A stretch of DNA of 64,000 nucleotides, taken from NCBI RefSeq assembly GCF_005239225.2, contig NC_133287.1, positions 12,257,493 to 12,321,492 on the forward strand. Reading direction: 5' to 3'. Position 1 is the first letter of the stretch; each line of letters starts with the position of its first letter. The notes beneath the pieces are model-generated. The model saw only the letters and a list, made by a program, of their open reading frames with translations, searched no databases and was not told the DNA's origin. This stretch comes from Populus alba (Eukaryota; Streptophyta; Magnoliopsida; Malpighiales; Salicaceae). Below, in pieces: positions 11,136-22,600 of this stretch. Position numbers and translations under genes: made by a program.

Positions 11136-12093
11136 GAAGATGACGACAAGAATAGAGTTTTATAGCATGAAGAACATTGATTTAGACTCGAGAATACAAA
11201 TCTGACTTTTGTTTGGACCAGAACTTATCGAAAAACAAACTAATGCGAGGGTGATGAAAATGACTCAAACAACAGCCAAATATCAAAATATGATGATAGT
11301 ATAATGGCAGGAACGAAATCAACAGAAACAAAACAAGTTTTAAAAGATAACACCAAACAGACCCGTTACGACAAAACAAGACCTAATTCGGGAAACCTAA
11401 AGAAACCGATATCCAAATGACCTCGAATTTAATTTGTATTATTACAATACTATGAAATCACCAAAAATAAATTTATAGGTCGTTCTCTTATTTCTAGGTA
11501 CCCAAACTACTTGTATGATCAGTTTGCGGCAGAATTGATCCTCCAATTAAAACCTCCAGAAGCCGGAATCAAAATATGCCCAAATTTAATATATGGTGCA
11601 ATCGCATACCCAATACTCAGAATATGAAGTTTCAATAGATTCCAAGGTGTTTTACCTAGGGTTCACTAAGAGTAGTGTTTTGCGGCAGAATTGAAACTCG
11701 AATTAAAACCTCAAGCAAATAATATCAGAATAAGCCCAACTTTGATATATCATGCGATCCCACCCCCAATAGACTGAATATGAAGTTTAAATAGATTCCG
11801 AGGTGCTTTGCTTATGGTTCACCAAGATTTGTGTTTTTGCGGCAAAAATTGAATGATCCTTCAAATTTCAACTAATCACTCTTTTCTCTATTTCTTTCTG
11901 ATTTTTTTTTTCTTTTTAACAAACTGATATGATTAGAGACAGTAACAAGATGAAACATAAACTTTTTTTTTTTTTTTTGCTTAGATGACACAGACACGAA
12001 AAACAAGAAGGTGGATGCAAACACTGAAAAACTTAAGGGACACTAAAAAAAAAACGAAAATAACAGAATGATATGACCTTGTTTCGGAGCCTA
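11136..12093 (-). other. Leader of E2
   Basis: This is about 0.96 kb of non-coding leader between PBS and the IQ fragment, with T-rich runs and no supported ORF. It is colinear with the leader of E1, and its PBS-proximal part is colinear with element A2 (28762 onward). Confidence 0.8.
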
Positions 12094-12105
12094 GCTCGGA
12101 TACCA
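12094..12105 (-). promoter_or_regulatory. Primer binding site of E2
   Basis: TGGTATCCGAGC on the minus strand, two bases from the LTR at 12108. It is one mismatch from the initiator-Met PBS and identical to the E1 and E4 sites. Confidence 0.85.
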
Positions 12106-12107
12106 AG

Positions 12108-12266
12108 TGATGCGAACCTCGTGATCACGTGGTCACGCAACCCACAATCAAGATTGAGATCTGATCCCGGAAAGCCGAAACAGGTCTGATAGGAGTGCGA
12201 CACAATGGAAACCTGCCCCAAGGCACCAACACTATTGGAATGAGTAGAATGACGCCACGAAGCCAG
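12108..12266 (-). repeat. Truncated 5' LTR of E2
   Basis: Only the last 159 bp of the LTR (element sense) remain, ending ...TTCGCATCA at the PBS side. The sequence breaks at 12266 into shuffled fragments, so the outer end and any TSD are lost. Confidence 0.88.
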
Positions 12267-12640
12267 CTTGGGTCTGATATGACTCTCCAGACATATCTTA
12301 CTACCTTGGGTTAAAATTGCAACAATCCAGGTTTACGGCAACAGTCATAATTCTCAATCCGACCGTTGGATCGAGCTAATATCATTAAAAGAAAATGATA
12401 CAAAGAATATAATGGGCATACCCAAGATTTACAATGAGGATGATTCATTATATTGAAAGTCGGATTCATTAATGTTTCAGAATCCTTTTCTTATAAGGAT
12501 TCCTTATTCATCCTAGCTACACAAGGAAAGAAGGGCTGGTGGTATTTAATGACAAGTCACTTATTTTTATTATTTTCTTTAATGTTTGGGCTTAATTAAA
12601 ACTTTGTTTTGAGCTAGGGTCCAGGGCTTGTTTGAATGTT
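12267..12640. repeat. Shuffled patchwork of LTR-A and LINE pieces
   Basis: In order: a plus-strand LTR piece around 12280-12325 (actctccagacatatctt), a plus-strand LTR piece 12326-12383 that lies upstream of the first in a normal LTR, a minus-strand LINE 3' UTR piece 12384-12440 without poly(T), and a plus-strand LTR piece about 12465-12636. The fragments are out of order and in mixed orientation, as in filler created during break repair. Confidence 0.8.
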
Positions 12641-13247
12641 AAAATAGTCTAACACTGCTTTAACACCTCCTTAGATAACTATGGCCAAAGGATTTCCATT
12701 TTATAATATTAGTTTTTAAGGCAGAAAAGCATATTTCATGCCAATGATTAACTATCCGAAAAAATCTTGAAGAAAAATAAAAACTCAGCTTAAAAAAAAA
12801 CACAGGAAAAAGTAGCAATCTTCCAAATAATCGATGCTAAAATACATTGCCATTACCAAGCAAGCCACGAAGAGCTAAAGTAATAGTCTCTAACAATCAG
12901 TAAGAATGAGAAATACTAGACCTTAAATCTTTCTGCAGCACTTATTGTATGGCAACTAGCCATTCACTGTGGCATTCTGCCGTCAAGATTATCAATTTCA
13001 TGTTTAATTTCTAGATTGCGGTGCTAATGACTCATCCTACAATTTCCAAAAGTAGTTTAGAAAAAAGAGTGATAAATAATTAAGATTACCTTGCAGTTCA
13101 TTGTTCAAAATTCCAAAATTATTTTGTAATAAACACACAAATAAAGGATAAGGAACTCTATAATGACCAGTTTGATCATATTTATTTTCCTCTTTGTTAG
13201 CTACTAGCATGCCTGTCCTTGAATACTTCAACTAGTAATTTTGGGCA
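12641..13247. other. Host-like DNA left of LINE L4
   Basis: Single-copy in the window. The SMC3 pseudogene continues on the other side of L4, and the L4 target duplication (13234-13247 and 19655-19668) shows both sides were once contiguous. It could be SMC3 intron or flank. No convincing exon was recognised; a minus-strand ORF of 64 codons at 13037-13231 has no recognisable feature. Confidence 0.5.
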
Positions 13248-13304
13248 GGAATTGACATAGAGAGAGGTTAGAGAGAGGTTAGAGAGGAAAGATTCAAAGG
13301 GGCG

Positions 13305-13856
13305 GTGCTCCAACAGCCATATCTCCGGCGACCACCGTTGGATCAAGCCAAGATTTGGTTATGTTGTGAACTGAACTTTTGTCTACATTCTGAACGGAGG
13401 GATCTTCTAAAGCTGCCGCCGTTTAAGAAATCTGGACAATTGAAATTTTCTGGAAAACCCCCTAGTGCTGTCAGAGTCGCCGGCCCGTTTTGCCTTGTTA
13501 TACTGTTGGATCCGGACTATTTTTTGGTATGTTGTGAACATCTATATTGCCTACATTCTGTCCAGAGGGATCTTCCATATTGGATTCCTCCTGCGGAAGC
13601 CAGCCATTTGAATATTTCTGGAGAAATCCTTCTCGGAACAGTCAGAGCCGCCGGCATATTTCTCATTCTTCCACCGTTGGACCAAGCTTATTTTTGGATA
13701 TGTGATGCATCTGGTTATGATACACATTCTGAACGGTGGAGATTAGAAATTAAGCCTCCAGAAACGTTGTCTACATGTTCAACAGAAGGTCGTCATTCTC
13801 AGGTCAGTTTCGGTATAATTAAGATCTGCGGCGATCCAACCGTTAAACTGTGCTGA
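13305..13856 (+). CDS. LINE ORF0: repeat-containing upstream ORF of unknown function
   Basis: This 183-codon ORF precedes ORF1 and is open at the same length in L8 (56193-56744), where only a few residues differ. It contains three degenerate repeats of roughly 55 residues with the pattern PLDxAxxWLCC...HSxRxDL...PP (PPLDQAKIWLCCELN, LDPDYFLVCCEHLYC, PPLDQAYFWICDASG). The DNA repeats share accgttggatca and acattctgaacgg; a fourth partial DNA repeat lies past the stop. I recognise no domain. It may be a true protein, a regulatory uORF, or only a by-product of 5' promoter repeats. A two-copy comparison cannot decide between these. Confidence 0.45.
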   Translation: MLQQPYLRRPPLDQAKIWLCCELNFCLHSERRDLLKLPPFKKSGQLKFSGKPPSAVRVAGPFCLVILLDPDYFLVCCEHLYCLHSVQRDLPYWIPPAEASHLNISGEILLGTVRAAGIFLILPPLDQAYFWICDASGYDTHSERWRLEIKPPETLSTCSTEGRHSQVSFGIIKICGDPTVKLC

Positions 13857-13983
13857 TTTTTGAATATGTTATACATAACATGTGTATCTTCCTTTGAACC
13901 GTTGGGATGTTTGAACTGATCGGTGTTCCAATCATAGTGTTGGTCGCTTATTAGTGCTTCTTGGACTGAGTTTTTTCTAGTAT

Positions 13984-15575
13984 TTGTATGCTGCCAAATT
14001 GTCTTTGTGTTCTGCTGTCAAATTTGTTCCAATGGTTAGCTCTGACATTGAACAACACAATGGAGTTAAATCTGGACATACTTTACAATTAGAGCTCCAA
14101 GACATGCTAAATAGTCATGACATGAATCCTGTGTTGGGTTCTAAAGGTGATGAGTTGAAGGTTGGGTCTAAGCAACAAGAACAGCTACACCTTAGCCCCA
14201 AATTGAATTTTTTAAATGCTTTGAAGGGCTCTGATGTTGATGAAAATAAGGGTAGGATGTCCCTTGATATGAATCCAGTCCGTAACTTGCATTTTGCTCC
14301 CCCCGCAATAACTGATGGTCGTGTGACAGTAGCTCCTCCACTTGATGTGTTTGAGGATGGCTGTGAACTTTGGAAATCCACTCTAGTTGGTCATTTCGTG
14401 GGTCAGAAATTACCCTATCCTGTTGTTAATTCTATTGCTAAAAGAATATGGGGCTCCCACGGTCTATCCGAAGTTTTATCTTCTGATAATGGATTCTTTC
14501 TCTTCACTTTTGATTCTGTCGATCGCGCCACTAATGTTCTGGAGAGAGCCCCATGGCACATGGCCAACAGACCTTTGGTGCTTAAACGTTGGCATCCGAA
14601 CATGCAATTTTTGAAAGATGATCTGGATAGAGTTCCGGTATGGGTTAAGCTCTACAATGTTCCTCTCGAGTATTGGACTGTTAAGGGGCTGAGTTGTGTA
14701 GCGAGTGCTATTGGGGTTCCCCTTCATGCTGACCTTACTACATTGTTGCGTAAAAGGCTTAGCTACGCAAGAGTTTGCGTTGAGATAGAAGCTTCGAAAA
14801 CGCTGGTGAAGGAAATACGACCTTCGCTGTCCAAAATGGGTTATTCATAACAATTTCAGCGGATTATGAATGGATTCCTTCAAGGTGCAATAATTGCAAT
14901 GTCTTTGGACATACCACAACGATATGTGCTACCAGTAAAGTTGATGATCGTACAATGGGGGCAGAGGGCAAAAGGAAAATAGGAGCTGTGAACTCTAAAC
15001 ATGCAGATAATAAGCAGAATCAGCTTCAATGGCAGGTAGTTGGTAAACGAAATAAGGGTGTTACGATTGGTGAGAATGATTGTTTGGCATCTAAAGAGCT
15101 TAATTGTAATGAGAATGGTTGTTTAGCATCTGCTTTACAGAGTGCTGATTGTAATACGAATGAATCTGCGACATTAGATGTGCCCAATGCTGGTTGTTAT
15201 GAAGATGGAAATCCTACCTCTCCTCTTATTTTGAAGAGCTTACGAGCAGACATGGTGCCGGAGGAAGGGGATGCATGTACTTCTTTAGATCAAAGTTCAA
15301 CCATCTGTAATGCAACCATGAACCCTGTTAGTCATGAGGTGAATGTTGATATTGGAGTTATGGGAGGTGGTACAGGTAAGGAAGATGATGATAAGGAGTC
15401 GACGTCACTGATCCCAACAAGTCCGCAAAGTCCGATTTCTTCTGACGGGGAAACTTTTATTAATCAGTTAGCTAGCAAGGCTAGAGACTCTCTAGAAAAA
15501 AAGAAAACGGGTTCTCCAGGCTTTTCAAAGAAGAGTAAGAAATCTGGCTCCTCGAGGGGGGGCAAGTCAAGGTAA
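13984..15575 (+). pseudogene. LINE ORF1: DUF4283-like and CCHC nucleic-acid-binding protein
   Basis: This plays the Gag-like, RNA-binding role in plant L1 retrotransposition. A likely start is ATG 14032 (MVSSDIEQ), since the 13984 frame is in poor context. The DUF4283-like domain lies around 14355-14800 (VGHFVGQKLPYPVVNSIAKR, PWHMANRPLVLKRW, VPVWVKLYNVPLEYW). An extra A near 14814 shifts frame and ends the first ORF at 14850. The CCHC knuckle CNNCNVFGHTTTIC follows near 14885 in the new frame. The rest is a polar, low-complexity tail ending in a Lys/Ser-rich stretch (KKSKKSGSSRGGKSR) at 15575. L8 lacks the extra A, so the break is private to L4 or an assembly error. Confidence 0.88.
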
Positions 15576-15586
15576 TCCGTGTGTTG

Positions 15587-18500
15587 ATGTTTGGTACTCC
15601 TCTCTATTTCCCTATGATTATTGGATGTTGGAATGTTAGAGGTTTGAATGATCCCATAAAGCATTCAGAACTGCGTCAGCTCATCCATCAAGAGAGGATG
15701 GTTTTTTTTTGGTTTGGTTGAAACTCGGGTTAGAGACAGGAATAAAGATAATGTTTCGCAACTTCTTCTGCGTAATTGGTCATTCTTGTATAATTATGAT
15801 TTCTCTTGTCGTGGTCGTATTTGGGTTTGTTGGAATGCTGATTTGGTGAAGGTGGATGTTCTGGGAATGTCAGACCAGGCTATCCATGTTTCTGTCATGA
15901 TATTAGCTACCAATATCTGTTTTAATACTTCAATCATTTACGGAGACAATAATGCATCTGTACGTGAGGCTTTATGGTCTGATATTGTGAGTCGTAGTGA
16001 TGGATGGGAGTCAACCCCATGGATTCTTATGGGCGACTTTAATGCTATCCGCAACCAGTCAGAGAGGTTAGGGGGGTCTTCTACGTGGGCTGGTCATATG
16101 GACAGATTGGAAACATGTATACGTGAAGCGAAAGTGGATGATCTTCGGTATTCAGGTATGCATTATACTTGGACGAACCAATGTCCTGAGAATATGATTA
16201 TGCGGAAACTAGATAGAGTGCTTGTGAATGAGAAGTGGAATATGCGCTTCCCATTGTCGGAAGCGAGATTCTTGCCTGCTGGTATGTCAGATCATTCTCC
16301 CATGGTGGTAAAAGTCACTGGCAATGTTCAGAACATAAAGAAACCATTCAGATTCTTCGATATGTGGATGGATCATGACGAGTTCATGCCCTTGGTGAAG
16401 AAAGTATGGGATCAGCATTCAGGAGGGTGTCCAATGTATCAACTGTGTTGCAAACTAAGGAAGCTAAAGCAGGAACTTAAACATTTCAATAAGACTCACT
16501 TCTCCAATATTTCCGATAGAGTCAAAGATGCAAAAGATCACATGGATAGGGCTCAACAAGCTCTGCATACAGCGCCTGAGGATCCAACATTGCGTATGCG
16601 AGAAAGAGATGCTGTTCGTAACTATGCTTCTACTGTCAGGGCGGAAGAGTGTTTTTTCAGACAAAAGGCAAGGATACAATGGCTTAGCTTGGGGGATCAG
16701 AATACTAGCTACTTTCACAAATCAGTAAATGGTAGACAGAATAGAAATAAGCTTCTCTCGGTTACAAGGGAGGATGGAGAAGTCGCTGAAGGACACGAGG
16801 CAGTCAAATCAGAAGTAATTGCATACTTCCAGCGTGTATTGGGAGTGAAACAGATGCCTAGGGTCCTGAACGAGGAAGTGATGCAATCGGCAATTATTTA
16901 CAAATTGTCGGCAACTCAACAGCATGTACTAGCACAAGATGTCACAAGAGAGGAGATTAAGCATGCTATGTTTAGTTTGAAAAACAACAAAGCTCCTGGT
17001 CCAGATGGCTTCAACGCAGGTTTCTTCAAAAGAATGTGGCACATAGTGGGGGAAGATGTAATCAACGCTGTTAGCTCCTTCTTCCAGACTCGTAGAATGC
17101 TTAAAGAAATGAATGCTACATCCATTTCCCTTATCCCTAAAGTTGCTAATCCTACGAGGTTGACAGATTTTCGTCCTATATCTTGCTGCAATACAGTATA
17201 CAAATGCATCGCGAAGATTCTAGCTGGGAGAATGAAAGTTGTTTTACCATCCTTAGTAGGTCCGTATCAAACAGCTTTTATCTCTGGACGGAGAATCAGC
17301 GACAATATTCTTTTGTCTCAGGAACTAATGAAAGGCTATCACACAACTACGGGTCCTGCTCGTTGTGCTATGAAAGTAGACCTGATGAAGGCTTATGACT
17401 CTGTTCGGTGGGATTTCGTTGATGCTACGTTGATAAAAATGGGATTCCCTAGAACAGTCATTGATTGGATCATGGTTTGTGTTACATCATGTCAATTCTC
17501 AATCAACGTCAACGGTGAACTTGCGAGTTACTTCCAAGGGGGGAGAGGGCTGAGACAAGGTGATCCATTATCTCCATATTTGTTTGTCCTATGCATGGAA
17601 ATCCTGTCAGGGCTGTTCTGCAATATGAGTGCCAACCAAAACTTCAAGTTCCACTGGAGATGCAAGAAGGACAGAATTTCTCATCTTTGCTTTGCCGACG
17701 ACTTGATGATATTCAGCAAAGGGGATGTACATTCAATCCGTATGATCAAAAATGTACTCACAGAGTTTCAGGTTCTATCAGGTCTATATCCAAATCCAAA
17801 CAAAAGTGACATCTTCTTTGAGCGGTTCGTTAGGAGCTGAGAGGGAACAGATTATCAGTATTCTTGGGTTTAGAGAGGGGGAGCTTCCTATGAAATATTT
17901 GGGAGTGCCTCTTATCTCGTCCAGACTAAAGGCTGTTAATTGTAAGGGCCTCGTGGATCGAATTACCGCCAAAGTTCGACAATGGACCTGTAGAACACTC
18001 TCTTTCGCAGGGCGAGTACAACTGATTAACTCAGTCTTATTCTCCATCCAGGTCTATTGGGCATCTCTATTCCTATTACCTGGGGAAGTAGTGAAAAATG
18101 TTGAGCAAATTATGAGATCCTTTCTTTGGTCAGGTTCAGATATGAGCACTACCAGGGCTAAAGTGGCTTGGGATCAGGTATGTCTTCCAAAAAAGGAGGG
18201 GGGCTAGGCATAAAAAGGATAGCAGAATGGAACAAGATTGCCTTGTTGAAACATATTTGGAACTTGTGCGATGACTCAGATGGCTCAATCTGGTCTACTT
18301 GGATCAGATCCAATCTCTTGCGAGGTAGGAATTTCTGGACAATCAAGGCGCCAGGAAGCTGCTCTTGGGCTTGGGGGAAAGATTCTAAAGCTCAGATCCT
18401 TAGCATGGCCGAAGATGAAGCACGTCATCGGAGATGGAATGACAACCTCTCTATGGTTTGACAATTGGCATCCTCACAGCCCGCTCGCTGATACCTACGG

Positions 18501-19263
18501 TGAACGTTTCATCTATGATTCAGGTATGGAACACAACGCGAGAGTGAACGTGCTGATTAATAACTTAGAATGGAGAATTCCTATCACTCATGCTATTGGC
18601 TGGCACCCCATTTTAGAAGCTATTCCTTCCACCTCTACTCCTAAGGGGCAAAAGGATGAGATTGTTTGGTTGGATTCGCCAAATCAGAGTTTCTCAATCA
18701 AAGTAGCTTGGGAACAACTAAGAATTCATCATCAAATGGTTGATTGGCATGACATCGTGTGGTTCAAGAATGCTGTCCCAAGACATGCATTTCTTCTTTG
18801 GGTGGCTATCCAACGGAAACTCTCAACGCAGGATAGACTTCATCGGTTTGGTATTCATGGTCCCAATAGGTGCTCACTTTGTCTCTGCAATAATGAAGAT
18901 CACAACCACTTGTTCTTCGAATGCTCCTTTGCGAAAGCATTATGGTGGAATGTTTGTGATAGATGCGACATTCCAAGAATGACAAAAAGCTTGGATGAAT
19001 GGATTCGATTGGCCACTGTCTCTTGGCATGGAAAAAGTTTCGTCAACTTTTCTCGTAAACTGGGTTTCGCAGCTACAGTGTATTGTATCTGGCAAGAACG
19101 GAATGCAAGGATCTTTGCAGATGTGTCTAAAGCTTCGAATTTGGTTTTTGATCAAATCGAATGTATCATTCGCGATAAGCTTGTTTTGATAAGGAATGTT
19201 CAACAAACAGATGAAAACATAAGGATCCAAAGACTTTGGAGGGTCAATAACATGGACTCTTAA
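15587..19263 (+). pseudogene. LINE ORF2: endonuclease, reverse transcriptase, zf-RVT-like
   Basis: ORF2 nicks the target and primes reverse transcription from it. The APE-type endonuclease is at 15587 to about 16310, with CWNVRG, VETR, GDFNAIRN and SDHSP visible. The RT runs from about 16960 (NNKAPGPDGFNAGF) through FRPISCCN, KVDLMKAYDSVRWDF and RQGDPLSPYLF to the catalytic FADD at 17691-17702. The C-terminal zf-RVT-like region has CSLCLCNNEDHNHLFFECSF at about 18870-18930. There is no RNase H. Breaks are all small indels: two extra T in the T-run near 15705, one extra T near 17815, one G short near 18195 and one extra G near 18375. L8 and L1 are intact at several of these sites. The start is ATG 15587, 12 bases after the ORF1 stop. 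Confidence 0.92.
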
Positions 19264-19449
19264 TTTGATGTTTAGCTGGTTGTTTTTGTACCCCTAGCAT
19301 ATCTAGTTGGTCCAAGTTTTTGTTTTGTTGTGGCTAGCCTGTAGCCATTTGTTGGTTTTCGTTTCTGTCCTCATTGTAAATCTTGGGTATGCCCATTATA
19401 TTCTTTGTATCATTTTCTTTTAATACATAAGTCAGCTTACCAAAAAAAA

Positions 19450-19654
19450 AATAACATGGACTCTTAATTTGATGTTTAGCTGGTTGTTCTTGTACCCCTA
19501 GCATATCTAGTTGGTCCAAGTTTTTGTTTTGTTGTGGCTAGCCTGTAGCCATTTGTTGGTTTTCGTTTCTGTCCTCATTGTAAATCTTGGGTATGCCCAT
19601 TATATTCTTTGTATCATTTTCTTTTAATACATAAGTCAGCTTACCAAAAAAAAA
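19450..19654 (+). repeat. Second 3' tail of LINE L4
   Basis: Begins ataacatggactctt, the ORF2 end, immediately after the first poly(A), and runs through the 3' UTR to a second poly(A). No target duplication separates it from L4; the only TSD encloses both. It differs from the first tail by one substitution (gttgttc for gttgttt). Confidence 0.93.
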
Positions 19655-19668
19655 AGTAATTTTGGGCA

Positions 19669-22600
19669 ACATTTTATGAGATTCATAAAAGCACTACATG
19701 AATAAACCTTTATGCATGTCAAAGCATCTAACATGTACTGACCTCCACAATTTTTGTCGACCATCATGGAGTTCCTTATCTTAAAAAGTATATTCTGGAC
19801 ATTTTCGTTGCTGATCAATCTGCTGATATTTTCTCAGCTCTTCTTTCTCTAAATCCATTTCCTTCAGCCTCTCATCCAAGTACTGAACAACTGGAATTAC
19901 TTGCTATATTTCATTCCCTGGTTAATTGAGAAAATAAAATTATACAAGCTAAAAACATTCTTAAAAGAAAAACCAAACTCAACTATCCCTTGCCTGTTTC
20001 CTGCATAATTTTTAAACTTTCACAGCGTCTGTGCCACCAATTTCTTTGAATACATCAACACACTCAGAGTCTTTCATCAATGTCAATGGTGTTATCTATT
20101 AAGATTCATGAGAAACAAAAAGGAAATTTTAAAATTAGTAGGAAAAGAATATACATAGTTTTTAGGAAAATTAAGCAATAACAAAAGGTTCAAAGAATCA
20201 AACCATTTTTTGCTGCATTACATAGTACGGATTGGAGCGAGAGAACCCACCACTTTCCACTAAATTCAAAACTTCAGTTTTCCTAAAAAGTTAGTAGACT
20301 TTCTATCATTGATCTTCTAGAAACAAAGCAAAAGGCAGTGAGAAATAGAGTGCATAAAAAGCATAGATTATTTTCTATGAACAAGCAAATTGTTCTACAG
20401 AGATGCAATTCCTCATGACTCTCATACACAACAATATATAAACTTCAATAACAAGATAACTCGCAAAAGTGTATCATCCATTTACTATCACAAAATAGCC
20501 ATCCAACAACTTGCTATTTAAGGTGGCCATCAACAGTGAAGATGGTCCTGGTTAGTTGATGTGGACACTAAACAAGTGAAATAGAGACTTCCAACCCAAC
20601 CCATTTAGGAAGCCATGTGATTAGTACTTAAAAGTGCATGTTTATCAAGGTTTTATATCATCATTTTGCATTTGAAGTATCAATAACTCCTTAACTAAAG
20701 CATGTTTTATAATAACAAGTTTGATACTATAAGATACCTTAATTTATGGTAAATGCTCATTTTAAATGCAGGCCTATCACATAAATCAAAGGATTGATTG
20801 ATGAGTTTAAGTATTGAAAGTGAAAGGACAAAGAGATGGCCAAACTTAGAAAAGAGATGCCGGTGCAGTCCAAACCGGAACATTGCTCGGTAATTGGATC
20901 ATATCTGGAGCTCTAGATCTCGGATTTAGGTCCATTTTATATGGATGGAAAGGTAAGAGAAAGGCCTACAACTTTCATGAGGAGCCCAAGATTTAAAAAG
21001 GCCGTTTTGAAGTCCAAACTGAAGGAACAACGAAGAAGTCCGAAGCTGTCCTGCAGCCCAGACACTATTTAGTGTTCAACCCATATCTTGAGTTCTAGAA
21101 GTCCAAATGACCTCATCTTTTTTTTGTTGGAAAGCTGAGATAATTTCCTAGAACATTCCTGAGGATTCTGGGCAAATTATAATGTTATCAATGATGTTTT
21201 GTTCAGACAAGAAGATAAGGATTATCACCAAAATCAAGATGTGGCCACCCACCCATCAATTAGTCAACAAATCAATAGTTCCAAATTTTGACCTATAAAA
21301 GGAGGCACTTACCATGTATTGAGGCATCTTGGTTTCCAGATCAAGATCATGCTATTGCTTTCTCTCTTTGTATTGCTTATGTCTTGCTTTCATTAATATC
21401 AAGTTTATGCACTTCATTTCCTTTCCTTTACTTAGTTAACCTCTTTCTCATTTATGTTCTTATCTTGTTCATTTATGTTTCTTTCTTTCATTATGTTCAG
21501 CTAAGTTAATTATGTCAAGGTGAAAAGGGTACACTAATGGTGTAAGAATAAGTATAAATATAAACTTAACATGGACCTTAACGTTGGATAATAACATGTT
21601 TTATATTTGTTATCTTGTTCACTTTTAATACTTTGCTTGTTAAATGGTTAATCTAGATTTATGTTGTATAACACTTGGTACAACAAATACTTGGCACTTT
21701 CATAGCTCATACTGTATGGTATAACCGACACCTGAGCTAAGAAAAGAAACTTGATTTGTTGTTAACATAAGTTATAATCATAAATGTCTGCCAACATTTA
21801 CAAGTATTAGCTTTATTCGAATAAGATAACTAATGTAATCATGTTAACAATTTATAATCTGATTGGAACCTCCTTTATGTGTGGTTTCCAATTGAGTAAT
21901 AAGAGTTTATACTATACTTGTTTGAAGTACCATTAGTGAATCCTCTAACGTTGAAATTTGTTTTTATCACTGTTTAATCCTTACATTAATCTTCCAACTC
22001 AAAGTTCTCATTAATTTCTTCATCTACTTCTATTACTACTACTACTACTACTATTATTTTTATTATTATTGTTGTTGTTGTTATTTACATTCTGTAATAT
22101 ATCCCTTTGATCTTTTCATAAACTCAGTATATAGGCTGGAAACCTGTGACCCGATCTTTTGGATCATTCTCAGGTGTAACAACGCCACGTACTGAGTATT
22201 ATAATTATAATTATTGTTATTGTTATTATTATTGTTGTTGTTGTTGTATTGTTATTTATAATTTATACAATTAACCTCTCTGTGGTTCGACCCCGGTCTT
22301 GCCGGGTTATTTATTACTTCGACACTCCTGCACTTGGGAAAAGACATCAAGCTTTTGGTCGTGTCACCATGTGAGTGAGGATTAGGCCTGACAGTAGTTA
22401 AGTTTATGTGACCCACCAAGATCGATAAAGTTGATGATTCCAAGAGGTATTAATTGAAGACAACAGCTTAATAAAAAAATAACCAAATTCATTGATCTAT
22501 GTGATAAAAATATTCACAGAGAACAACACGTAGATTGAGCACTTTCAAATAAGAGTAATCAAGTTTCCTCATCTTTTGAGGGTCAGGAGGGATGAAGAAA

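Larger units (their letters stand above)
4719..12266 (-). mobile_element. Tandem of two non-autonomous LTR elements, E1 and E2
   Basis: The order is LTR (4719-5664), interior E1 (5665-9781), LTR (9782-10725), interior E2 (10726-12107), truncated LTR (12108-12266). Each interior has the same PPT at its low end and the same PBS at its high end, so the middle LTR is shared. Subtracting three LINE insertions and their duplicated targets leaves an E1 interior of about 1.39 kb, against 1.38 kb for E2. Neither interior has gag, protease, RT or integrase. Instead they contain an A-like leader and an IQ-motif gene fragment. Shared LTRs are usual for unequal recombination between elements. Confidence 0.88.
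13248..19654 (+). mobile_element. Full-length plant L1-type LINE (copy L4)
   Basis: A 6.2-kb LINE with 5' repeats, an upstream ORF (ORF0), ORF1, ORF2 and a 3' UTR ending GTCAGCTTACC plus poly(A) at 19441-19449. A second copy of the 3' tail follows directly and is inside the same insertion, because the 14-bp target duplication AGTAATTTTGGGCA is found only at 13234-13247 and 19655-19668. The copy is close to L8 (56117-62303). Both ORF1 and ORF2 carry one-base frameshifts, mostly at homopolymers. Confidence 0.95.

Noticed and set aside
12930..13010. Weak minus-strand match to an SMC3 coiled-coil exon (EIDNLDGRM)
   Set aside because: Too short, with a stop soon after, and no clear splice sites.
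18940..19230. 96-aa minus-strand ORF MDPYVFICLLNIPYQNK repeated with each LINE
   Set aside because: It is antisense to the ORF2 C-terminal codons; a shadow frame.
21288..21509. 73-aa ORF with hydrophobic segments in LTR D
   Set aside because: Lies just downstream of the LTR TATA box and is altered in the second LTR D fragment; low-complexity translation.
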